DNA of 5,936 nt from Sedimentisphaerales bacterium (GTDB lineage: Bacteria; Planctomycetota; Phycisphaerae; Sedimentisphaerales; SG8-4): the NCBI GenBank assembly GCA_016932895.1, contig JAFGCA010000090.1, positions 1 through 5,936 of the forward strand. Direction: 5' to 3'. The position numbers were made by a program, and so were the translations under genes. Positions 1-4,683 of the stretch are shown here, in pieces. Numbering within the stretch: position 1 is the first letter of the stretch; each line of letters opens with the position of its first letter. The notes under the pieces were generated by a model. It had not been told where the DNA came from and ran no database searches. It saw only the letters and a list, made by a program, of their open reading frames with translations.

Positions 1-519
1 CTGGACTTTGGCTTCGTCAATCCGTTCGTGTGCCTGTGGATGCAGGTGGACCATGAGGGGATGGTTCGCGTGATCGACGAGTACGTCCGCAGCCGGGCGA
101 CGATCGACGTCCACGCCGAACGCATCAAGACGCAGACGCCGTGCGCCGAGGAACAGGTGGCCGCGACCTTCTGCGATCCCGCCGGCGCCGGACGCAGCGA
201 CATCACCGGGACCAGCGTCGTTCGTGAGTTGCGGAGCTTTGGAATCGCTACGCGCTACCGCCGCAGCGGTATCCTCGAGGGTATCGACCAGATCCGCCGA
301 GCCATCCGCGCCGGCGACGGCGCGAGCACCCTCCTCATCTCGCCCCGCTGCCCCCGCCTGATCGAAGCGATGCAGTGCTACCACTACCCCGACGCCGGCC
401 GGGCCCCCACCAGCGAACTCCCCGCCAAAGACGGCCTCCACGACCACCCCATCGACGCCCTCCGATACTTCTTCATCAACCACCACCACCCCACCAAAAC
501 CGCCACCCGACGGTATTGA
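1..519 (+). CDS. Phage terminase large subunit, C-terminal nuclease domain (5' partial)
   Basis: The reading frame is open from the first base and ends at a TGA, giving 172 visible residues. They look like the RNase H-like nuclease domain of a tailed-phage terminase large subunit, the motor that cuts concatemeric DNA and packages it into proheads. Three acidic stations of that fold are visible in order: D2 in the LDFGF strand at the very edge, D59 in the CDPAGAGRSD motif, and D148/D152 in HDHPIDALRY. The ELPAKDGLHDHPIDALRYFF ending is typical of the family C-terminus. The ATPase half (Walker A and B) must lie left of the window, so the GTG at 28 is internal and not the true start. The last codons are very C-rich (proline, histidine, threonine). 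No portal or capsid gene follows, so this is either a prophage remnant or the edge of a cargo insertion in a phage. Family assignment is firm; whether the gene is intact is unknown. Confidence 0.85.
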   Translation: MDFGFVNPFVCLWMQVDHEGMVRVIDEYVRSRATIDVHAERIKTQTPCAEEQVAATFCDPAGAGRSDITGTSVVRELRSFGIATRYRRSGILEGIDQIRRAIRAGDGASTLLISPRCPRLIEAMQCYHYPDAGRAPTSELPAKDGLHDHPIDALRYFFINHHHPTKTATRRY

Positions 520-540
520 GCGGGCATGGGCACGAACCAC

Positions 541-632
541 CAAATTGCAGAAAGTTCTATATTCCAGAAGATTAGCCTTGCCTTTGGTCGATATATCTTG
601 GTGTACTTCTATATAAGGAAAGGAGGTGAATC
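541..632 (+). promoter_or_regulatory. AT-rich leader, probable promoter/operator and strong RBS of the XRE-ImmA gene
   Basis: This short gap is clearly more AT-rich than the terminase gene before it. It contains the 8-bp direct repeat TTCTATAT at 555-562 and 607-614, a perfect palindrome GATATATC at 590-597, and TATA-like blocks at 558-563 and 610-616. I could not pair any of these with a good -35 box at normal spacing, so the exact promoter is unresolved. The repeats are plausible operator half-sites for the XRE regulator encoded just downstream; this is inference from the usual autoregulation of such cassettes. A near-perfect Shine-Dalgarno, GGAGGTGA at 622-629, sits just ahead of the ATG at 633 and fixes that start. 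Confidence 0.35.
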
Positions 633-1739
633 ATGCAAATCGGAGACAGATTACGCGCGGCGCGGAGTGCTGCCGGCTACACCCTGAAAAGAGTCGCCAG
701 AGAAACAGGCATTGGCCAGTCGTCGTTGTCCGAGTTCGAAAACGATAAACGGGAACCGCGTTTCTCGCAACTGAGCCGGTTAGCGGAGGTGTACAAAAGG
801 TCTATTGAGTTTTTTCTTCAAGAAGGGGCCCTTGGCGAGACCGTCATGCTCTGGCGTGATGCTCCCGCCGACCCAGGTGAGGCCAGAAACGTTGAATCGC
901 GCTTTCGCCAGCTTTGTGAGCAGTATCACAGGTTGGAGTTGCTCATGGCCGACCCGGAGGAAGCCGTTTGGCCACAGGCTGCAACAGCAAGGGACAGATT
1001 CGATTTCAAGGAAGCCGGTCGTCTGGCGGAAAAATTTCGCAGGGGGTACCTACAAGGTGACATACCAAGCGCGTCCTTGAAGCAAGTGTTGGAGGAGAGG
1101 CTTCGCGTCAAGGTGTTCCATCTGCGGTTTCACGGCAGCGCCGTTTCGACGGTATCCCCGGAGTTTGGCCCGGCTGTCTTGCTTAATTCTCAGAGCAAGC
1201 TGTGGCGGCGCAACTTCGATCTTGCACACGAGCTGTTTCATCTTCTAACGTGGGAAGTCTTTAGGACGCCTGACTCTGATATGTGTGAGCCAAACAGCGA
1301 GGAAGACCAACTTGCAGATGCGTTCGCAAGCAGGCTGCTGCTTCCTACCGATGCGGTCAAGGACCGAATAGAGCAACTTGCAGATGAGGAAGGCAAGATC
1401 GGCCTGGAAACGTTAGACGAAATTGCGAGAGAATTCGGCGTATCGTTGCCTGCTCTCCTCTGGCGCATGAAGTATCTCTACAACCAATCCGTTGAAGAGA
1501 TCCAGAAGCACATCGAACAGGCAGAAAGGCTGAAGGTCACGCGCCCGCCGCGCGCGTCAGATGAGCCCGACGAACTCCCGGATCGTTATTGCAGTCTCGC
1601 TATCAGAGCGTTGAACAACGGGAAGTTGTCTCTGATTCAGTTTGCCAGGTATATGGGCCTCGGCTATAAAAAGGCACAGGAATATCTCGTGGATGAGGGA
1701 GATCTCACGGATGAAGAAGTTTCGATTTCTGTTGCTTGA
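633..1739 (+). CDS. XRE-family HTH / ImmA-IrrE metallopeptidase fusion protein (candidate antitoxin and regulator)
   Basis: This 368-residue protein has three recognisable parts. Residues 3-60 form an XRE (lambda Cro/C1-type) helix-turn-helix: IGDRLRAARSAAGYTL, then TGIGQSSLSEFENDKREP as the recognition helix region. Residues 150-280 form an ImmA/IrrE (DUF955-type) zinc metallopeptidase domain with the HELFH motif at 199-203 (FDLAHELFHLL). The acidic cluster E223-E224-D225 and the FASRLLLP signature at 231-238 follow; the third zinc ligand probably lies in that cluster. Residues 316-355 (PDRYCSLAIRALNNGKLSLIQFARYMGLGYKKAQEYL) resemble the short helical fold of UPF0175-type antitoxins. There is no signal peptide or membrane segment, so it is cytoplasmic. 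The start follows an excellent Shine-Dalgarno. The next gene begins inside its 3' end, implying co-translation. Known XRE-COG2856 proteins act as DNA-binding repressors or antitoxins, and some cleave a partner repressor. Antitoxin role is inferred from the neighbouring PIN gene; the domain call is firm. Confidence 0.88.
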   Translation: MQIGDRLRAARSAAGYTLKRVARETGIGQSSLSEFENDKREPRFSQLSRLAEVYKRSIEFFLQEGALGETVMLWRDAPADPGEARNVESRFRQLCEQYHRLELLMADPEEAVWPQAATARDRFDFKEAGRLAEKFRRGYLQGDIPSASLKQVLEERLRVKVFHLRFHGSAVSTVSPEFGPAVLLNSQSKLWRRNFDLAHELFHLLTWEVFRTPDSDMCEPNSEEDQLADAFASRLLLPTDAVKDRIEQLADEEGKIGLETLDEIAREFGVSLPALLWRMKYLYNQSVEEIQKHIEQAERLKVTRPPRASDEPDELPDRYCSLAIRALNNGKLSLIQFARYMGLGYKKAQEYLVDEGDLTDEEVSISVA

Positions 1740-2241
1740 CGCGGGGCCCATCATCAAGCTTTTCGAGTTGGGTATCTGGGACGAATTCATCAGCCGATGC
1801 GATGTCACGGTATGCCGGACGGTCGCGGAGGAAGCCAGGTGGGCAAGCCAGGAATTCGAAGATGTCTGCATCGACGTAGAAAGCTGCGGGAAGGAGGGGC
1901 GCATCCACGTGGTGGATGTGGAGGTTTCTGCCGCGAAGGCTTTCTTTGACAGGTTCGACTTTTCCTACAAGGCGGCGCTCTACGACGGTGAAAAGGAAAC
2001 CCTCGCATTTCTGGACAGTTCTCCTGAGCCGTGGCGTGTATGTTCATCGGATGCGGCAGTCTTCAGAGTCCTCGGGCTTCTGGGGAAAGCCGAGGTGGGC
2101 GTGTTCCTGGAAGAAGTACTCAGGCAGATTGGATTTGGGCGTTCACTCGAATGGAAGTACTCCGAGCAATTTCGAAGCAAGTACACAAGTTCGGGGCAGA
2201 CCGATGCAGTCCTGGGAAAAGGACGTGCGGACACGTCCTGA
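1711..2241 (+). CDS. PIN-fold protein, candidate RNase toxin of the XRE-ImmA pair
   Basis: This 176-residue protein carries PIN-domain landmarks in the right order. D10 lies in LLLDAGPIIKL (first strand), E40/E41 in TVAEEARW, E94/E96 in YDGEKETLAFL, and D114 in SSDAAVFRVLGLLG. These match the four acidic metal-binding positions of PIN ribonucleases. The DGE-x-E and DAAVFRVLGLLG-to-LEEVLRQIG blocks look closest to DUF3368/COG2405-like PIN toxins. I chose ATG 1711 because GAGGGAGA at 1695-1702 gives a Shine-Dalgarno at normal distance and the protein then begins directly before the first strand. In-frame ATGs at 1642 and 1693 have no comparable site and would add residues lying inside the upstream gene. 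It overlaps the XRE-ImmA gene by 29 bp in another frame, so the two are almost certainly translationally coupled. The expected activity is Mg-dependent endoribonuclease, cleaving tRNA, rRNA or mRNA; target unknown. Residues beyond about 145 form a tail I do not recognise. Confidence 0.75.
   Translation: MKKFRFLLLDAGPIIKLFELGIWDEFISRCDVTVCRTVAEEARWASQEFEDVCIDVESCGKEGRIHVVDVEVSAAKAFFDRFDFSYKAALYDGEKETLAFLDSSPEPWRVCSSDAAVFRVLGLLGKAEVGVFLEEVLRQIGFGRSLEWKYSEQFRSKYTSSGQTDAVLGKGRADTS
2220..2239 (+). other. Perfect 8-bp hairpin ending at the PIN-gene stop codon
   Basis: AGGACGTG at 2220-2227 and CACGTCCT at 2232-2239 are perfect inverted repeats around the 4-nt loop CGGA. The right arm ends on the first base of the stop codon TGA (2239-2241). 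There is no T-run on the plus strand after it, so it is not a classical terminator in that direction. On the minus strand it would be followed by TTTTCCC, but no minus-strand gene points here. It may instead stabilise the 3' end of the cassette mRNA. The structure is certain as sequence; the role is open. Confidence 0.4.
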
Positions 2242-2277
2242 GACGCGACACACCAGCGCGCGAGCCTTGGCTTTTCT

Positions 2278-2306
2278 TTGACTTGGGGGGGTGGGGGGGA
2301 TACACT
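2278..2306 (+). promoter_or_regulatory. Sigma-70-like promoter with a poly-G spacer
   Basis: TTGACT at 2278-2283 (five of six to TTGACA) and TACACT at 2301-2306 (four of six to TATAAT) are separated by exactly 17 bp, the optimal spacing. The spacer is TG7TG7A. Transcription would start near 2313, leaving a leader of about 27 nt before the ATG at 2340, with GAGGGG at 2330-2335 as Shine-Dalgarno. It therefore serves the 248-residue unknown protein and separates it from the toxin-antitoxin-like cassette upstream. Because the spacer is made of homopolymers, slippage would change the -35/-10 distance and promoter strength. Confidence 0.6.
2285..2299 (+). repeat. Interrupted poly-G tract, G7-T-G7
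   Basis: Seven G residues (2285-2291), one T, and seven more G residues (2293-2299) stand out sharply from the surrounding sequence. The tract can be read as four G3 runs joined by single-base loops, a layout that is favourable for an intramolecular G-quadruplex. It is also a typical slippage-prone simple repeat. It lies exactly between the two boxes of the predicted promoter, so either property would act on transcription of the next gene. Confidence 0.9.
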
Positions 2307-2339
2307 CTGGCGAAACGAAAGTATGTGCTGAGGGGATAG

Positions 2340-3086
2340 ATGAACTATCAGTTCGATACAGAGAAGGTTTCGCAGCATGTGGTGAAGTACGGCGTGGATA
2401 TACGTCCGGCGATTGCGCCGGAGGCGGACCGGGCCAAGCTTCAGGATTACGGGAACTGGCTGGTGGAGCAGTTTCCGGACGTTTTCGAGACGCTGCTCTC
2501 GGGCCCGCGTCAGTTGCGGGTGCAGCGGACGTTTATCCTGCCCAATACCAAGCGGGTGGAGCTGCCCACGTTCGTGCTGACCAATCGGGGACCCGTGTTC
2601 ACCTTCCCCGAGCGGCTCTTCATCGACCGCCCGCACGAGTTGGCCATTCCCGACAAGGACAAGATTTTCCGCAAGGCGTTCGACGAGCTGCGGGCGAGAT
2701 TCGCGGACCGGGCGGTGCCGCGCGTCGGGGTGGTTCATGAGTTCGTCTTTGACACCGGGTTCATCAACTCGCTCGAGGTCGTGGCCAGCACGTTGAAACA
2801 CGATCAGTGGCGGCGCAAGGTCAGGAACCTTCGCATTCTGCTGGAAGCCCCGGCTGACGGGAAGAACGTGAACATCGAAATCCGGCCGACCTACCTCCAG
2901 CGGGCCGGCAAGCGCACTCAGGCCGTCCCCGAGGAGGACCAAAAATTCGGCATCATCGTCAATGTCGATATCAACAATCAGGAGGTCACCGGCGACCTGA
3001 CGAAGGCGGAAGTCAGCGACATCCTCGCCTTTGCCAGCGATTACATTCCGGAAGAGCTCATCAAGTTTCTCAACAACGAGTATTGA
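2340..3086 (+). CDS. Soluble protein of unknown function, 248 residues
   Basis: I do not recognise this family with confidence. The gene is real by position: a good promoter and Shine-Dalgarno (GAGGGG, 4 nt before the ATG), GC-rich codon use, and balanced amino-acid composition without low complexity. There is no signal peptide and no membrane segment, so the product is probably cytoplasmic. Residues 1-55 look helical and acidic. Residues 58-100 alternate as beta strands (LRVQRTFILPN, ELPTFVLTNRGPVFTFPERLFI). Residues 104-123 form a charged helix, and residues 126-140 (VPRVGVVHEFVFDTG) and 177-184 (VNIEIRPT) are further strands. The end pairs a strand (FGIIVNVDINN, 203-213) with a helix (219-245). 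This layout and length are loosely reminiscent of the sporadically distributed TIGR04255 proteins, but I see no diagnostic motif. No catalytic cluster is evident. A link to the adjacent toxin-antitoxin-like cassette is possible but is weakened by its own promoter. Confidence 0.75.
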   Translation: MNYQFDTEKVSQHVVKYGVDIRPAIAPEADRAKLQDYGNWLVEQFPDVFETLLSGPRQLRVQRTFILPNTKRVELPTFVLTNRGPVFTFPERLFIDRPHELAIPDKDKIFRKAFDELRARFADRAVPRVGVVHEFVFDTGFINSLEVVASTLKHDQWRRKVRNLRILLEAPADGKNVNIEIRPTYLQRAGKRTQAVPEEDQKFGIIVNVDINNQEVTGDLTKAEVSDILAFASDYIPEELIKFLNNEY

Positions 3087-3490
3087 GGATCCGACGCCGG
3101 CAGCGGCGCCGGGGCCCTGACCGTCCGTACGACCGCGTGCGGCTGAATCCGCCCAGCGCCTCTTCCACCGGCTCCCATTTCAACCGCTGGGGCAGACAGC
3201 CCTCTCCGGCGGCCGGTGCGGTCGCCACCCCGGCCCGCTTTCATCATCTCCCGTCTGTTTACCCGTCGCTTCACCATGCACAACTCCCGCAGTTCTGCCC
3301 ACGTGGATACTCCGCCTGCCGCCGCGGCCCGACCCGACGCCCGGCCCGGCTCGCAGGGAAGGATAGACCCCTCGGGCGCTCGGCCGGCGGGACTTCAGCA
3401 CCGGGGAGAATCTTCGGTCGCCGGGTATGGTATGATTGCGCGGTTAGCTCGAGAAGGTACAAAACGCTCCGGGCAAGGGCCGACGGAGAG
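3087..3490. other. GC-rich intergenic stretch without a supportable gene
   Basis: No convincing protein gene is seen on either strand. Open frames here are arginine-, proline- and glycine-rich with no domain features, no good Shine-Dalgarno and mutual overlaps, as expected of GC-rich non-coding DNA. Shortly after the stop at 3086 there is a small hairpin, CCGGC 3097-3101 with GCCGG 3108-3112, lacking a T-run; it is a poor terminator. A wider inverted repeat, CACCGGC 3166-3172 with GCCGGTG 3212-3218, has a 39-nt loop and may be chance at this GC content. It could be decayed coding DNA, but no recognisable protein fragment remains. Confidence 0.5.
3428..3436 (+). promoter_or_regulatory. Possible extended -10 promoter element
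   Basis: TGGTATGAT matches the extended -10 pattern TGn followed by a TATAAT-like hexamer (TATGAT at 3431-3436). No acceptable -35 box is found at 16-18 bp upstream, which extended -10 promoters do not strictly need. A transcript from here would start near 3443 and run on the plus strand across the candidate minus-strand small RNA. This is weak evidence and could be chance. Confidence 0.2.
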
Positions 3491-3586
3491 AGTAAAAAAC
3501 AGGGCTGAGGAGCGGAGGGAGAGGAAAAGCGAGATAACCCCAGCCCTGTTCAAATGCAGTGTAACCGCGATAGTAGTTACTCCAAT
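3491..3586 (-). ncRNA. Candidate small RNA, about 95 nt, minus strand
   Basis: A minus-strand promoter (3593-3622), a short non-coding stretch and an intrinsic terminator line up as one transcription unit. The predicted RNA begins near 3586. It first forms a weak 5-bp hairpin (plus-strand GTAAC 3561-3565 with GTTAC 3576-3580). Then comes a 10-bp GC-rich stem closing a 33-nt loop, and it ends in a U-run. The loop as RNA is strongly pyrimidine-rich, including CCUCUCCCUCC and CGCUCCUC, which are complementary to GGAGG-type Shine-Dalgarno sequences. That suggests, by inference only, base pairing to ribosome binding sites. No open reading frame of note lies inside. I recognise no known RNA family. 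It sits upstream of, and divergent from, the cysteine synthase gene. Confidence 0.4.
3494..3550 (-). terminator. Rho-independent terminator-like long hairpin, minus strand
   Basis: AACAGGGCTG at 3498-3507 and CAGCCCTGTT at 3541-3550 are perfect 10-bp inverted repeats. On the minus strand the stem runs directly into a run of six T residues (plus-strand A at 3494-3499, two of them inside the stem). The 33-nt loop is longer than in a standard terminator, so folding may be less efficient. On the plus strand no T-run follows, so the direction is clearly minus. No minus-strand protein gene ends here, which is the reason for proposing a small RNA. Confidence 0.5.
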
Positions 3587-3592
3587 TTACTG

Positions 3593-3622
3593 ATAATAGC
3601 ACAAAGAGTTCGGAGAGGGCAA
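3593..3622 (-). promoter_or_regulatory. Sigma-70-like promoter, minus strand
   Basis: Read on the minus strand, TTGCCC (3622-3617) and TATTAT (3598-3593) are separated by 18 bp. Each hexamer is a fair match to consensus (four and five of six). Transcription would start near 3586 and head toward the T-run hairpin at 3550-3494. No protein gene lies in that direction within reach. It is divergent from the cysteine synthase promoter about 60 bp away. Confidence 0.45.
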
Positions 3623-3678
3623 GGAAAAATTCTCTCAACTTTGCAGTGCGTGCGAAGATGCTGGCATCGGCATTTGCG

Positions 3679-3707
3679 TTGCTTTTTTCGGCTTTTGGCG
3701 GTATACT
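3679..3707 (+). promoter_or_regulatory. Sigma-70-like promoter of the cysteine synthase gene
   Basis: TTGCTT at 3679-3684 and TATACT at 3702-3707 are separated by exactly 17 bp; the -10 differs from TATAAT at one position. Transcription would start near 3714, giving a leader of about 65 nt before the ATG at 3779. The leader can form a small hairpin with GGGAA (3729-3733) and TTCCC on its arms, but I see no known riboswitch or T-box elements in it. The gene's Shine-Dalgarno is GGAGG at 3767-3771. Confidence 0.65.
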
Positions 3708-3711
3708 TCCT

Positions 3712-3727
3712 GACTTGAAGACTTGAA
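3712..3727 (+). repeat. Perfect tandem repeat of GACTTGAA at the predicted transcription start
   Basis: GACTTGAA occurs twice back to back (3712-3719 and 3720-3727), directly after the -10 box and over the predicted start site of the cysteine synthase transcript. Tandem 8-bp sites in this position could be a binding site for a repressor, or could arise by a simple duplication. No further copy is seen in the leader. Confidence 0.55.
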
Positions 3728-3778
3728 TGGGAAACGGAATATTTCTTCCCGACGGACGCGGATTTCGGAGGCGGCCCT

Positions 3779-4666
3779 ATGTTAACGGACAATATTCTCG
3801 ACCTGATAGGGAACACCCCGTTGCTCCAGCTAACGGGCGAGCGGATTTTCGCCAAGGCGGAATTTCTCAATCCGGGCGGCAGTGTCAAGGACCGTGTGGC
3901 GCTGGCGATGTTGGAGGCGGCGCAGCGGGATGGCAAGCTCAAGGCCGATACGATCGTCTGCGAGCCCACCAGCGGCAATACGGGCATTGGCCTGGCCCTG
4001 GTCGGCCGGCTGATGGGCTGCCGCGTGCGTATCGTGATGCCCGAGGGGATGAGCGAGGAGCGCAAAAAGCTGATCAGAGGCCTGGGCGGCGACCTGGTCC
4101 TGATTCCGGATGAGGAAGGGATCGGCGGTGCGGTGCGCCACGTGGAGCAGATGGCCGCCGAGGACAGTCGCATCTTCGTGCCGCAGCAATTCCAGAATCC
4201 GGCCAATCCGCAGGTGCACTACGAGCAAACCGCCCGCGAGCTCTGGCGACAGATGGGCGGCGAGATCGCCTGTTTTGTCGCCGGCGTCGGCAGCGGCGGA
4301 ACCTTGCAGGGCGTGGGAAAATTCCTGAAAGAGCACAAACCGAACGTCAAAGTCGTCGCGGTGGAGCCGGAGAACCGCTCCGCACTTCTGGGTCACGAGC
4401 CCGGCCTGCACCAGATCCAGGGCATCGGCGACGGATTCATTCCGGACGTGCTTGACGTATCGCTGGTCGACGACGTCGTGGAGGTTTCGGACGAGGCCGC
4501 CATCGAGACAACCCGGCAGTTGGGCCGCGATTTCGGCCTGCTCGTGGGGATCAGTTCCGGCGCGAACGTCTGGGCCGCCCGCCGGCTGCTCGAGAGCACC
4601 AGCGGCAACGTGGCGACGATCCTGCCCGACCGGGCGGAGCGCTATTTCAGCACCGCCCTGATGTAG
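3779..4666 (+). CDS. cysK: Cysteine synthase (O-acetylserine sulfhydrylase), PLP-dependent
   Basis: This 295-residue protein is a fold-type II PLP enzyme that makes L-cysteine from O-acetylserine and sulfide in the cytoplasm. Visible motifs are IGNTPLLQL (10-18), NPGGSVKDR (31-39) with K37 as the PLP Schiff-base lysine, TSGNTG (64-69) as substrate loop, and GVGSGGT (169-175) as phosphate-binding loop. GISSGA (257-262) has S259 at the position that contacts the pyridine nitrogen. PQQFQNPANPQVHYEQTA is also typical of the CysK group. It is slightly shorter than the usual 300-320: a few residues are missing between the first strand and K37, and it stops right after STALM. The start is fixed by GGAGG at 3767-3771 and by the family N-terminus. 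It has its own promoter and is monocistronic here. CysM or cystathionine beta-synthase-like activity cannot be excluded, since the families share these motifs; no CBS regulatory domain is present. Sure of family, less so of the A/B isozyme. Confidence 0.92.
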   Translation: MLTDNILDLIGNTPLLQLTGERIFAKAEFLNPGGSVKDRVALAMLEAAQRDGKLKADTIVCEPTSGNTGIGLALVGRLMGCRVRIVMPEGMSEERKKLIRGLGGDLVLIPDEEGIGGAVRHVEQMAAEDSRIFVPQQFQNPANPQVHYEQTARELWRQMGGEIACFVAGVGSGGTLQGVGKFLKEHKPNVKVVAVEPENRSALLGHEPGLHQIQGIGDGFIPDVLDVSLVDDVVEVSDEAAIETTRQLGRDFGLLVGISSGANVWAARRLLESTSGNVATILPDRAERYFSTALM

Positions 4667-4683
4667 CAGGGCGTCAGGATTTT
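4654..4683 (+). terminator. Hairpin between convergent cysK and trkH, candidate terminator
   Basis: CGCCCTG (4654-4660) and CAGGGCG (4667-4673) are perfect 7-bp inverted repeats. The 6-nt loop ATGTAG contains the last sense codon and the TAG stop of cysK. A short T4 run (4680-4683) follows on the plus strand after six bases, so termination would be modest. On the minus strand the same hairpin lies directly after the trkH-like stop (TGA, 4676-4674) but has no T-run. It is the only obvious structure separating two converging transcripts. Confidence 0.4.

Noticed and set aside
1980..2942. Long minus-strand open frame (320 codons)
   Set aside because: It lies antisense to the PIN gene and the 248-residue gene, crosses the poly-G tract (read as prolines), shows no domain, and has no good start signal. 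It is a shadow of high-GC plus-strand coding.
3091..3116. GC-rich inverted repeats after the 248-residue gene as a terminator
   Set aside because: Stems are only 4-5 bp with several mutually exclusive pairings of GCCGGC-type sequence, and no T-run follows. This is expected by chance at this GC content.
3436..3475. tRNA-like string GGTTAGCTC
   Set aside because: It resembles a tRNA D-arm start, but no acceptor stem, anticodon arm or T-arm (GGTTCGAATC-like) can be placed around it.
3083..3593. Plus-strand open frames in the intergenic region
   Set aside because: The translations are rich in R, P, G and S without domain features; the frames overlap one another and lack credible ribosome binding sites.
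3577..4411. Minus-strand open frames opposite cysK
   Set aside because: They overlap a certain gene, are of biased composition, and have no recognisable motifs. Antisense shadows of GC-rich codons explain them.
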